Assembly (NCBI RefSeq): GCF_003284975.1 | Contig: NZ_QMEU01000005.1 | Coordinates: forward strand, 62,001 to 126,000 | DNA length: 64,000 nucleotides | Direction: 5' to 3' | Origin: Mycobacterium colombiense | GTDB taxonomy: Bacteria > Actinomycetota > Actinomycetes > Mycobacteriales > Mycobacteriaceae | Part shown: positions 42,069 to 50,015 of the stretch, in pieces | How the letters are laid out: each line of letters starts with the position of its first letter | Position numbering within the stretch: position 1 is the stretch's first letter | Made by a program: the position numbers and the translations under genes | The notes under the pieces: model-generated | Databases searched by the model: none | Seen by the model: only the letters and a program-made list of their open reading frames with translations | Told to the model about the DNA's origin: nothing

Positions 42069-42125
42069 TGACGAAATCGTCACATACGTACAAAAGCTCA
42101 GTCAAGGGTTTTGACGATATCCTCA
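42069..42125. promoter_or_regulatory. Two TGACGA-N2-TCGTCA dyads between dioxygenase operon and tetR
   Basis: Site 1 (42069-42082) TGACGA-AA-TCGTCA is perfect; site 2 (42112-42125) TGACGA-TA-TCCTCA has one mismatch. They are 43 bp apart, about four helical turns. Likely operators of the divergent TetR. Confidence 0.65.
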
Positions 42126-42155
42126 GAATTGAGCCGAACTGATAACCTGTGGCCC

Positions 42156-42875
42156 ATGAACATGCCCGAGCGCGATGCCGCTGAGTCGTCGAACACGCCG
42201 GTCAACCGCCTAGAACGACGCAAGATGCGCACCCGCAACGCTCTGGTGCGGGCGGCGAAAGGGTTTATCGCGCAGGGCAAACTCAGCGTTCCCATCCTGG
42301 AAATCACCCAGGCTGCCGATGTGGGTATGGGGTCGTTCTACAACCACTTCTCGAGCAAGGAGGAGCTGTTCGCCGCCGCCGTGACCGACGCCCTCGATGA
42401 CCTCGGTGCTCTGCTCGACGGCTTCACCGGATCGATCTCGGACCCAGCCGAAGCTTTTGCCGCCAACTACCGCCTGAGCGGGCGACTGTTCCGTTACCGC
42501 CCGCAGGAGGCCGCGCTGCTGCTGGCGCACGGCGGCTCGCTCATCCTGTCCGACCGCGGATTGTCTCCGCGAGCCCGACGCGACATTGCCGCGGCGATCG
42601 ACCAGAGGCGGTTCACGATCGGCGATCCCGAACTGGGCTTGGCCATCGCCGGCGGCATGTTCATCGGCCTGGCCACGCTGCTGCGGGAGCGTCCCGAACG
42701 TGACACCGACGCCACCGTCGACGCGGTCGCCGAACGTCTCCTGCGGACGCTCGGCATGACGCCCAAACAGGCCAGCACGTTGTGCCGCAAGCCGCTGCCC
42801 GACATCTCGTCATTGCGCGAATCGCCCGTCGACTGGCCCACTCCGATAGCACCCGACCCGATCGACCCAAACTGA
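42156..42875 (+). CDS. TetR-family regulator of the ring-cleavage operon
   Basis: The 239-residue protein has a TetR DNA-binding domain: RTRNALVRAAKGFIAQ..., then ITQAADVGMGSFYNHFSSKEELF (residues about 45-70), with a 150-residue helical effector domain and a Pro-rich tail (DWPTPIAPDPIDPN). ATG at 42156 is chosen; the open frame's earlier start at 42111 lies in the operator. It is divergent from the extradiol dioxygenase operon, the usual arrangement for a local repressor released by an aromatic ligand. Confidence 0.92.
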   Translation: MNMPERDAAESSNTPVNRLERRKMRTRNALVRAAKGFIAQGKLSVPILEITQAADVGMGSFYNHFSSKEELFAAAVTDALDDLGALLDGFTGSISDPAEAFAANYRLSGRLFRYRPQEAALLLAHGGSLILSDRGLSPRARRDIAAAIDQRRFTIGDPELGLAIAGGMFIGLATLLRERPERDTDATVDAVAERLLRTLGMTPKQASTLCRKPLPDISSLRESPVDWPTPIAPDPIDPN

Positions 42876-43046
42876 AAACACGTTCGCCTCCGCGCGAACC
42901 CGACACCTCCTCGCGCTGCGAACGCGCACCGGCGCGGTTAACATCGGTACATCCTCCTGCGGCACAGCCAGCAGCCGCAGTTCGTTATTTCGCCGGGGAC
43001 TCAGGACCTTACAGAAGCCTGCCCTCACATGATCCAAGGAAACTTC

Positions 43047-43235
43047 ATGAGCGACCCGCTGTTTGCCGGCTTTTCGGACGCCGGCTGGGATCACGCACCA
43101 TGGGATGTCGAACCGACATTCTCGGCCGAAGAAATGCAAACCCTGCTAAATCCGGAGCTGTCGGTCGCCGAGGCTGCCGACCGCGTGGGCTGCGTCGAAC
43201 ACGACGTCCGACGCTTACGGCGAGCCGCCTCCTAG
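43047..43235 (+). CDS. Small acidic-start/basic-tail protein with HTH-like segment
   Basis: This 62-residue ORF starts at ATG 43047 with AAGGA about 7 bases upstream. The first half is rich in Trp, Phe and acidic residues (FAGFSDAGWDHAPWDVEP); the second half, LSVAEAADRVGCVEHDVRRLRR, looks like a short helix-turn-helix of the sort that reads ...VAEAAARLGVS...VRRL. It may be a tiny DNA-binding protein or modulator. It stands alone, with no recognised partner. Moderate-to-low confidence as a gene. Confidence 0.45.
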   Translation: MSDPLFAGFSDAGWDHAPWDVEPTFSAEEMQTLLNPELSVAEAADRVGCVEHDVRRLRRAAS

Positions 43236-43400
43236 CCCCAGTGCATTCACCAAAACGGCCGGCTACTGGGCGCTGCGCTCGGCGCTCTATGTTTAATCCT
43301 GATCGCCGGAGCCGACGTCTTATTGCGAGACGTGAACTGCTCGCGCATCGCCAAATAGCATTGGCCCTTCATGCAATTTCGTCCGGTGGCGGTTTTTCGA

Positions 43401-43769
43401 TCAGGCGCGGTCGTGGAGCGTGACATGGTAGCCGTCGAGGTCGGCGAAGGTGAATGTCCGGCCGAAGGGGCCGTCGATCGGCGCGGAGACGATGGCGTGA
43501 CCGTCGGCGACGAGCGCATCGTGGATGGCCTGGACCTCGGTGGCGTGGAACCAGATCGCGGTACCGATGCCGGGCTGAGCAACGGATGCGAGGTCGGTGC
43601 CGGGAAGGACGTCGCGGAGTGCGAACGCGATCGGCTTGGTCTCGAAGACGACGGCGTGCGGAGGTCCGGCCTGTGAGCGGACGAGGCCGAGGTACTGCTC
43701 GTAGAAGGCCTGCGACGCGTGGAGATCGCGCGCTTGCAGCGAGATGAAGTCGGGACCGGTGGCAGGCAT
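43401..43769 (-). CDS. VOC/glyoxalase-fold protein
   Basis: The 122-residue single-domain VOC protein has strands FISLQARDLHASQAFYEQYLGL at the start, AIWFHATEVQAIHDAL in the middle and TFTFADLDGYHVTLHD at the end. The usual metal-ligand positions of glyoxalase I are only partly kept, so it may be a resistance-type binder (bleomycin-like) or an isomerase. ATG 43769 has GGAG upstream. It is divergent from a MarR gene, and two perfect GTCAG-N4-CTGAC operators lie between them. Confidence 0.82.
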   Translation of the reverse strand: MPATGPDFISLQARDLHASQAFYEQYLGLVRSQAGPPHAVVFETKPIAFALRDVLPGTDLASVAQPGIGTAIWFHATEVQAIHDALVADGHAIVSAPIDGPFGRTFTFADLDGYHVTLHDRA

Positions 43770-43790
43770 GAGGAAACTCCTTCGGCTTAT

Positions 43791-43832
43791 GTCAGTTTTC
43801 TGACACACGTCACTGTATGTCAGAATGCTGAC
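43791..43832. promoter_or_regulatory. Two perfect GTCAG-N4-CTGAC operators
   Basis: GTCAG-TTTT-CTGAC (43791-43804) and GTCAG-AATG-CTGAC (43819-43832). The second abuts the marR ATG at 43833, so MarR binding would block its own start. They are 28 bp apart. Confidence 0.75.
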
Positions 43833-44291
43833 ATGAGTCAAGGCGGTGTGGGCGTCGACTTGGAGACGTCACTGGGCTACGTGCTGAAAGAGGCGTCGAG
43901 TGCACTTCGCGCAGCCATGGAGGAGGTGCTGAGGCCACTCGGGATGAGCGTGACGCACTACTCGTGCCTCGAGTTGCTGGCTCAGCGCCCGGGCTTGTCG
44001 AATTCGGAGCTCGCGCGGGGCGCGTTCGTGACACGGCAGTCGATGAACGTGCTGCTCCAGGCTCTGGAACGAGACGGCTTCGTGACCAGGCCCGCGGAGG
44101 CGCCCGTCGGGAAGGTCCTTCCCACCCGGCTCACACCCCGCGGCCGACGGAGCCTCGAGAAGGCGTCGGCGGCGGTCCGTTCCGTCGAGGTCAGAATGGT
44201 GGCCGGCCTTAGCGAGGCCGAGCAGTCAGACGCGTTCCGGATCTTGCAGAGCATGGTCCATTCCCTGCGCGACGGGAAAGACGGCGCGTAG
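43833..44291 (+). CDS. MarR-family regulator
   Basis: This 152-residue winged-helix protein has the MarR core: MSVTHYSCLELLAQRPGLSNSELARGAFVTRQSMNVLLQALERDGFVTR (residues about 35-85) and the wing GKVLPTRLTPRGR. ATG 43833 is immediately after the second operator. It is divergent from the VOC gene, which is likely its target. MarR proteins often respond to phenolics or thiols; the ligand here is unknown. Confidence 0.9.
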   Translation: MSQGGVGVDLETSLGYVLKEASSALRAAMEEVLRPLGMSVTHYSCLELLAQRPGLSNSELARGAFVTRQSMNVLLQALERDGFVTRPAEAPVGKVLPTRLTPRGRRSLEKASAAVRSVEVRMVAGLSEAEQSDAFRILQSMVHSLRDGKDGA

Positions 44292-44319
44292 CTCGTTCTT
44301 TCGCGATCCAGGGGCCTGC

Positions 44320-44535
44320 ATGTCCGCAGGCGCCGCCGCCCGAGCATCCGTGATGTCGAATAACGATATGGCACCGCGTCTTTCGGGCGCCAAGCTGTCC
44401 GCTCAAACGCGTTACGCCGCCGGCACCTGGGAGACTCTGCGAGACTGGTTCGCCGGGAAGCCCATCCGTCCCGAGTACCTGATCGTCGAAGTCAGAAGGC
44501 TCGCGGGCACCGGGACACTGTCCTATCGGAACTAG
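44320..44535 (+). CDS. Short ORF, possible C-terminal gene remnant
   Basis: The 71-codon frame has a coding-like second part (QTRYAAGTWETLRDWFAGKP, then IRPEYLIVE), which reads like the C-terminal end of a larger enzyme, but I cannot name the family. There is no clear ribosome site at either Met (44320 or 44368). The rest of 44292-44650 holds nothing recognisable. It may be a leftover of a deleted gene rather than an expressed protein. Confidence 0.3.
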   Translation: MSAGAAARASVMSNNDMAPRLSGAKLSAQTRYAAGTWETLRDWFAGKPIRPEYLIVEVRRLAGTGTLSYRN

Positions 44536-44650
44536 TCCGGCCCACCGGTCGTCGGGGTCGGCGGGCACGGGTGAACGCACCGGGCGGTGCGGACGTTTAT
44601 CTATTCGGAGCGCCCGCGGTGACTGCGGGCCCCTACCGAGAGGAACACCT

Positions 44651-45118
44651 GTGGACGTCAGTGGATACATCGGCCTGTTCGGCGAACCGGGGGCGGCGCG
44701 CAGCGCCGCGGACTGGGTCGCGCACGCCAATAACAACCTGACGCCCAACCTTTCGGCATTGAACGCACAGTACCTGGACGGCGACCGCTCCGAGAAATGG
44801 TTGCGCATGGCGTATCACCCCGGCCCCGGTTCATTCAATTTCGCCAGCCTGAGCGGAGGGGCGATCGCGGAGATGTTGGATCAGACGGCGACGCACTGTG
44901 GTTCGCTGGTCACCGGTTATCCCTGCCCGACGCTGAGCATGACGGTGAACATCATGCGGGCCGGAAGGACGAAATCCTTCGTGGCGACCGGCCGAGTACT
45001 CAAACTGACCAAGACGAACGCTGTTCTGGCAGCGGACCTTGGCGACGACACTGGGCGCCGAATCGCCACGGGCACGGTCGTTTCGGCGCTCGTCACCGAT
45101 ATCGGCAGGTTGGCCTGA
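44651..45118 (+). CDS. PaaI/YigI-type hotdog-fold thioesterase
   Basis: The 155-residue protein fits the hotdog thioesterase fold: GGAIAEMLDQTATHCGSLVTGYP (central helix with the catalytic acidic residue in MLDQ), then TLSMTVNIMRAGRTKSFVATGRV and a last strand TVVSALV. It would hydrolyse an acyl-CoA. GTG at 44651 has GAGAGGA about 8 bases upstream. It appears to be a single gene. The 45119-45525 stretch that follows has no recognisable gene. Confidence 0.8.
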   Translation: MDVSGYIGLFGEPGAARSAADWVAHANNNLTPNLSALNAQYLDGDRSEKWLRMAYHPGPGSFNFASLSGGAIAEMLDQTATHCGSLVTGYPCPTLSMTVNIMRAGRTKSFVATGRVLKLTKTNAVLAADLGDDTGRRIATGTVVSALVTDIGRLA

Positions 45119-45525
45119 AGCCACGCTCGCCGACGGTTCGGGTGCTCAACTGGCGCTGGCCGGCGTCGACAGGGGATTCTTTTTGAGAGCCTCCTCCTAC
45201 TGTAGGTTCTCGGCCTCTGGGCGAAGACCGACCCTCCCACCTGCGCGTTTGCAGGATTATCACCAAATGGCGGATGGCGTTTTCTCATCTTCGTAGCGGA
45301 TCCGTGAACTGCACGATTGTGCAAGGTTACGACTATCGAGGCCTGCCGACGCGGCGTTCCACAGATCGTTGGGGTGCTGCGCGATCGCTGCATGTACCTG
45401 CGCCTGGGCTGCCCACCCCTTCGACTGCTCCACCGGGTGGTGTGGGAACCGCGCTATGCCGCGCATCTCCTTGGCACTGACAGATTCCGCGGCGATCGGC
45501 CTGCACGGCCGACCCGCTCCTCTGT
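45119..45525. other. Gap without recognisable genes
   Basis: Several short frames cross this 407-bp stretch on both strands, but none has a good start site and recognisable protein features. No repeat or strong hairpin stood out. Confidence 0.4.
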
Positions 45526-45894
45526 TCAGGAGGGCCATCGCTGCTCTTCTGGCCCGGGCAGCGTTGACCATTCTTTCTTAAGATTCCAGCGACTAACACG
45601 CGGGATGCGAATCCCCGTGTAATGCAGCGGGTCACGGGCGACTATCTGTTCTGCGGCGGCTAGTGACTCCGCCCGCAGCACGTAAATTCCGTTTCCGGAG
45701 TTCTTTCCGTCCGGCGTCTCGAGGGGCCCGCCCATGACGAGGATTCCGTTGCTGGACAGCTGGGACAGGAAGCTCAGGTGTTCGCCGAGGCGCGCGAAGA
45801 TCGCGTCCGGTTCTCGGTCGGCGAGTTCGCTAGAAACGAAGTAAAGCACTTCGTGGCTCGCGCCTAGAGTGGATTGCTGAGTACCAGTGGGCAT
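45526..45894 (-). CDS. YciI-like dimeric alpha-beta barrel protein
   Basis: The 122-residue protein resembles YciI/muconolactone-isomerase-like ferredoxin folds: VLYFVSSELADREPDAIFARLGEHLSFLSQL, NGILVMGGPLETPDGKNSGNGIYVLRAESLAAAEQIVARDPLHYTGI. The His in the GEHLSFL segment and the Asp-Pro (RDPLHYTG) are the positions usually conserved in YciI. ATG 45894 with GGAAGGAAT upstream is preferred to the open-frame start at 46080. Role is unknown; proteins of this fold often accompany aromatic catabolism. Confidence 0.75.
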   Translation of the reverse strand: MPTGTQQSTLGASHEVLYFVSSELADREPDAIFARLGEHLSFLSQLSSNGILVMGGPLETPDGKNSGNGIYVLRAESLAAAEQIVARDPLHYTGIRIPRVSRWNLKKEWSTLPGPEEQRWPS

Positions 45895-46045
45895 TTGATT
45901 CCTTCCCGAATCAGCTGTCGATGTGTTTGTGGTCGGTTTGTCATTGATGCCGCTCCAGTCGCGGGTCGTCAGACGAGGTCTCGGCGAATCGCACGTTGTC
46001 GGTGTATCCGCGTTCGGGCAGCAGCGGTTTCGACAGGGAGCACTC

Positions 46046-46768
46046 TCAGGATGTGGGCACCGATCGCGCGCCCGAGTCACTGCCCGATCTCGCTTCCCGC
46101 CTAATCATTTGCCACAGGCTTGGAGTGTTTTCAGTGGTCGACACGATCACGGTGCGACGGACCGCCGCCGCGTCAGCGGCCACGGCCACCAGATAGTCGG
46201 CCAAATCAACGCGCGCAGTGAACGCACCGACGGGATTAACCTCTCCGCATAGGTACCGGGTGCGCTCGGGAAGATCGAACAGCCCCGATGGGCGAACAAC
46301 CGTCCAATCGAGGTCGCTGCCACGCACGATCTTCTCCATGCGCCGGATGTCGTCATAAACAGTCTTGCCGATCGTGCGAGTCAGGACCGGCTCGATCAGC
46401 CGGAGCGACAATGGAACTCGCGACCGACGCACAGGAAATGCAGCTGTCGAGCTGACCACCACAAGGCGCCGGGTGCGCGCGCTGCGCATGGCGGTCACGA
46501 TGTTTCCGGTTCCGAGCGAGTATGTGTCTACTTTGCCCCGAGTGAACGTGACACCCAGCGTTGACACCACCGTATCGACACCCTCGACGAGCGGCCGGAC
46601 CGCCGCGGCATCCCGCACATCAGCCCCGGCGACGGTCAGCCTCGGCCCTGCCAGCGGGAACTCACCTGGCCTTCGGGTCACCGCGACCACATCATGGCCG
46701 GCGCCGAGAGCGATCGCAGTCGCCAGCCGGCCGGTTTGGCCATTGGCTCCAAAAATGACCAGCTTCAT
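46046..46768 (-). CDS. NAD(P)-binding NmrA-like/atypical SDR
   Basis: The 240-residue protein begins KLVIFGANGQTGRLATAIAL (GxxGxxG), with VAVTRRPGEF for NADP phosphate binding, VDTVVSTLG and LVVVSSTAAFP, as in NAD(P)H-binding (NmrA/BLVRB-like) atypical SDRs. No Tyr-x3-Lys is obvious. ATG 46768 has GGGGAGAAG upstream. Divergent from a MarR gene with a repeated TGATTATCA operator between. Likely a stress-responsive reductase or redox sensor. Confidence 0.85.
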   Translation of the reverse strand: MKLVIFGANGQTGRLATAIALGAGHDVVAVTRRPGEFPLAGPRLTVAGADVRDAAAVRPLVEGVDTVVSTLGVTFTRGKVDTYSLGTGNIVTAMRSARTRRLVVVSSTAAFPVRRSRVPLSLRLIEPVLTRTIGKTVYDDIRRMEKIVRGSDLDWTVVRPSGLFDLPERTRYLCGEVNPVGAFTARVDLADYLVAVAADAAAVRRTVIVSTTENTPSLWQMIRREARSGSDSGARSVPTS

Positions 46769-46795
46769 GACTTCTCCCCTACTATGCACTATTAA

Positions 46796-46820
46796 TGATT
46801 ATCACTATAGATGATTATCA
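46796..46820. promoter_or_regulatory. Direct repeat of palindrome TGATTATCA
   Basis: TGATTATCA occurs at 46796-46804 and 46812-46820, 16 bp apart; each copy is itself palindromic around the central T. It lies between the NmrA-like gene (start 46768) and marR (start 46844). Confidence 0.7.
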
Positions 46821-46843
46821 TATGGGTTGCTAGACTCCGGTCT

Positions 46844-47335
46844 ATGACGAGGGTCGCAAAAGGCATCGCCAGCCTCGATGAACGCATCCCATTTCTGTTG
46901 TCGCAGTTGGGCTCCTACGTGGCGGCCGAGTTTCAGCGCCTGATCGCAGACAGCGGTGTGCAACCGCGCACCTATGCGGTGCTGGCTGCGCTGGCTGCGC
47001 GCAATGGCCAGTCGCAACGCGAGTTGGCGTCGCAGCTGAGCATCCACCGCAATGTGATGGTCAACATCATTGACGCGCTGGAAGCCGATGGCCTGGTGCA
47101 ACGCAGGCCGCATCCCGCTGATCGCCGGGCGTTCGCGATCACCCTGACCGAGCGGGGCCACCGACTTCTGCTCAAGCTGGATGGTTCCGCCCGCGCGCTC
47201 GAAGATGCGGTCACCGCCGACCTTTCGGCACGCGAACGCGACACCCTGCGCAGCCTATTGCAGCAAGTCGCCCGCAGCGCCGGACTGATATCGGGCGTGC
47301 ACCCTGGATTGTCTGACGATCTCGCAACCTGCTGA
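46844..47335 (+). CDS. MarR-family regulator
   Basis: The 163-residue winged-helix regulator has QPRTYAVLAALAARNGQSQRELASQLSIHRNVMVNIIDALEADGLVQRRPHPADRRAFAITLTERG, the complete MarR core with the D-R-R wing (P-A-D-R-R). ATG at 46844 is selected because the earlier ATG at 46811 falls inside the operator repeat. Divergent from the NmrA-like gene, which it probably controls. Confidence 0.9.
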   Translation: MTRVAKGIASLDERIPFLLSQLGSYVAAEFQRLIADSGVQPRTYAVLAALAARNGQSQRELASQLSIHRNVMVNIIDALEADGLVQRRPHPADRRAFAITLTERGHRLLLKLDGSARALEDAVTADLSARERDTLRSLLQQVARSAGLISGVHPGLSDDLATC

Positions 47336-47394
47336 TCCGGTGGTCACAACACGGGGCACATACGCCAGCGCGCACGGGCGTCAACGCGCCGCGG

Positions 47395-48087
47395 TCAGAC
47401 TGCCGCGGTGTCGGCCGCCAACGCCAGAAGCGGGATGAGTGCCACAGCGAACCCGAGAACAGCCATAGCGGTCACCCGGCGGTCCCCGACCAGCTTGTAG
47501 AGCAGGTATGGTCCCGCGATCCAGTACAGCTGAGCGGTGATCAGTCCGGGGAAGTAGGTGCCGAGCATGATGCTCCACCACGTGTGCGCGATGGCGTTGC
47601 CGATCGCGCCGTAGAAGATGAAAAACATGGCGGGAACGATTGCGAAGCGCAGCCGAGTCGTCAACGCGACCACGCAGGCGACGAGCATAACCGCGTAGGC
47701 GCTCATGTTGACCGAGACGAAGGCGTCATTCGAGTAGGGAGCCCCACCGTAGAGCTCGGCGAAGTGGGTTCGAAAGCCGGTGACGAATTCCTCGGTGAAG
47801 TGAACGAATTGCACGGCCAGGACACAGCAGAAGGCCGGCAGGAATTTGTTGACCGTGGGCAGCGGCAGCCGACTTCGATAGCACCACACAAACAGCAACC
47901 AGGTGGCGACGACCCCTGGGATGAAGGTGACTTTCAGGCTGGCCCCATGGCTGGCAAGCCAGAACCCGACGCCCATGGTCAGAGCGATCAGCGTGCCGGG
48001 CACGAGGTCCCGCCTGGCGATGGCGCGATCGCCAAGCGCGCCGGCAACGCGCGAATCCAATTGGTCGGCGATCGGCTGAAACGACAT
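47395..48087 (-). CDS. HXXEE-domain membrane protein
   Basis: The 230-residue protein has about six hydrophobic segments and the family signature HFTEEFVTGF (H-x-x-E-E) near residue 97-106, with GNAIAHTWWSIMLGTYFPGLITA further on, where conserved His and Tyr are also typical. HXXEE proteins are integral membrane proteins of unknown activity, suspected metal-dependent enzymes. It is divergent from a TetR gene with AACGA dyads between them. Confidence 0.82.
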   Translation of the reverse strand: MSFQPIADQLDSRVAGALGDRAIARRDLVPGTLIALTMGVGFWLASHGASLKVTFIPGVVATWLLFVWCYRSRLPLPTVNKFLPAFCCVLAVQFVHFTEEFVTGFRTHFAELYGGAPYSNDAFVSVNMSAYAVMLVACVVALTTRLRFAIVPAMFFIFYGAIGNAIAHTWWSIMLGTYFPGLITAQLYWIAGPYLLYKLVGDRRVTAMAVLGFAVALIPLLALAADTAAV

Positions 48088-48099
48088 GATGGCTCCTAA

Positions 48100-48138
48100 A
48101 ACGAATATTCGTTCTTTATACTGAAACGAGCGTTCGCT
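48100..48138. promoter_or_regulatory. AACGAAT-ATTCGTT operator pair
   Basis: A perfect 14-bp palindrome AACGAAT-ATTCGTT (48100-48113) and a degenerate copy AACGAGC-GTTCGCT (48125-48138), 25 bp apart, between the HXXEE gene (start 48087) and tetR (start 48162). Confidence 0.7.
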
Positions 48139-48161
48139 GTCAATGTAGAATCACTGGTGAT

Positions 48162-48797
48162 ATGCCGAAAGTGACCGATGAGCACGTCGCGGCAAGGCGC
48201 CGCCAGATCTTGTCAGCGGCGCTTGCTTGCTTCGCGCGCGATGGGTTCCACCGCACTACGATGCAGGAGATCTTTAAAGAATCCGACCTCAGTCCGGGTG
48301 CGGTCTACAGCTATTTCGAAGGCAAGGACGACCTCGTACGCGCCATCATCGCCGAGACGATGGGGTTCCTCACTCAGGCGGCGACGGTGATCACCGAAGC
48401 CCTGCCTGGTGGCCGTCTGCGCCGGCCCGGCGAAGCGTTGGCAGAATTGATAGAGCAAAACCGCAACGTCGAACTGGGCACCGTCGAACAGCGCGCCCGT
48501 ATCTTCCCTCACCTGATCGGGGAACAACAGCGCGACCCGGAACTCAACGCCGCCGCCCGCGCTGGGCTATCGCGCCTACGCGACGGCTTTGCGACACTCG
48601 CGCACGCCGCGCAGGAGCGCGGCGAACTCGCCGCGGCGATCGACCCCGATCAGTTCGGGCGGCTGGCTATGTCGCTGCTGCAGGGTGCCTTGATCCAGAT
48701 CAGCGTGTACGGCGACGATATGGACGTCGACGCCTATGTCCGCACGGCCGTCGCACTGCTTGACACGGCGCACGAGTCCGCTACCCGCCAAAGTTGA
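48162..48797 (+). CDS. TetR-family regulator
   Basis: The 211-residue TetR protein has RRRQILSAALACFARDGFHRTTMQEIFKESDLSPGAVYSYFEGKDDLV as DNA-binding domain (residues about 12-58), and a helical effector domain with EQRARIFPHLIGEQQRDPEL. It is divergent from the HXXEE membrane protein, with its probable operators in between. Ligand unknown. Confidence 0.93.
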   Translation: MPKVTDEHVAARRRQILSAALACFARDGFHRTTMQEIFKESDLSPGAVYSYFEGKDDLVRAIIAETMGFLTQAATVITEALPGGRLRRPGEALAELIEQNRNVELGTVEQRARIFPHLIGEQQRDPELNAAARAGLSRLRDGFATLAHAAQERGELAAAIDPDQFGRLAMSLLQGALIQISVYGDDMDVDAYVRTAVALLDTAHESATRQS

Positions 48798-49009
48798 CGC
48801 TGGGCGTCCCGGGTGCCGTGACGTAGTGGCCCGCGGGATTTGGGATTGGAGGCTCGCGCGTAGGCACTCTCGGCGGATTCGCCTGCACTCGCCATTCTTG
48901 TGAGAAATTCGCCATCCAAGATGAACACCTACAGCGGCAGAGGACTACCAGCTCCCAAGCACCAAAGCTGCCATTGACCAATGTCACCATTTGGTGTTGA
49001 CTGCGTTGC

Positions 49010-50014
49010 ATGACGGACGGCGTTCCGGCTCGTGGGTCATTGCGATCCCGCGGCGCGGCAGCGGTAAGTACGTACACCCTGCGGCCGATCACCAGCGTGA
49101 TCCCGCCCGAGCGGGCCTGGGGTCTGTGGTTATCACGCCAAATCGTCGCCAGGATCATGGGGACGTTCGGCCCCTCGCTCGCGGGCACCCGCGTCGAATC
49201 CGTCGACACCAGGCTGCCCAACGGCCGGCGCGTCAAGGGTGAATGGGTCTATGGACCGCGCACGCCCACCAGCGGCACCGAGCGATCGTCGACGAGCGAG
49301 GGTGCGATCTACTACGTGCACGGCAGCGGCTACGCCGTGTGCTCGCCAAAGACCCACCGCCGCTTGACATCCTGGCTATCGGCCCTGACCGGGCTGCCGG
49401 TGTTCTGCATCGACTACCGCCTCGCCCCGAAGCATCGCTTCCCCACCGCGGCCGACGACGTCCGAGCCGGCTGGGACTGGCTGGTCGACGCCTGCGATGT
49501 TCCGCCGAAACGCGTTGTGATCGCCGGAGATTCGGCGGGCGGTCACCTGTCGGTGGACTTGCTGCTGCAACCCGGGGTCGAGCATCCCGCCGCCATGGTG
49601 CTGTTCTCGCCCCTGTACGACCTCACGTTCGAACTGGCGCTGGCCCGCGAGCGGATACGCCCCGATCCCGCCACCCGGGCGTCGAACGCGGTCCGCCTCG
49701 TCGGCCTCTACCACAACGGCATCGACCTCACCCACCAACGGCTGACGCTCGACGTCGCCGGTGGCCCCGCACTCCCACCGACTCTGATCCAGGCCGGTGG
49801 CGCTGAAATGTTGCAGGGGGACGCGCGCCAGCTCGCCGCCGACATCCAAGCCGCCGGTGGCAGATGCGAACTGCAGATCTGGCCCCATCAGGTCCATGTC
49901 TTTCAGGCGCTGCCGCGCATGACACCGGAAGCCGCCAAGGCGATGGCCTACGTCGCGCGCTTCATCGCGCACGCCCTGCAGGACGCGCGCGCCGTCACCG
50001 AAGGGACCCGCTGA
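49010..50014 (+). CDS. LipR-like alpha/beta hydrolase (HSL family)
   Basis: The 334-residue hormone-sensitive-lipase-type hydrolase has YYVHGSGYAVCSPKTHR (HGSG oxyanion loop in place of HGGG) near 105, DYRLAPKHRFPTA near 143, GDSAGGH nucleophile elbow near 178 and His in HQVHVFQ near 300. It resembles M. tuberculosis LipR of the mymA operon. It is the first gene of a rightward operon: hydrolase, SDR, di-iron protein, flavin monooxygenase, MerR. The next gene's ATG follows its TGA by one base. Confidence 0.9.
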   Translation: MTDGVPARGSLRSRGAAAVSTYTLRPITSVIPPERAWGLWLSRQIVARIMGTFGPSLAGTRVESVDTRLPNGRRVKGEWVYGPRTPTSGTERSSTSEGAIYYVHGSGYAVCSPKTHRRLTSWLSALTGLPVFCIDYRLAPKHRFPTAADDVRAGWDWLVDACDVPPKRVVIAGDSAGGHLSVDLLLQPGVEHPAAMVLFSPLYDLTFELALARERIRPDPATRASNAVRLVGLYHNGIDLTHQRLTLDVAGGPALPPTLIQAGGAEMLQGDARQLAADIQAAGGRCELQIWPHQVHVFQALPRMTPEAAKAMAYVARFIAHALQDARAVTEGTR

Positions 50015-50015
50015 C

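Noticed and set aside
45260..45571. 103-codon minus-strand frame next to the YciI-like gene
   Set aside because: It overlaps the 3' end of the YciI-like gene, has no good start site and no recognised features.
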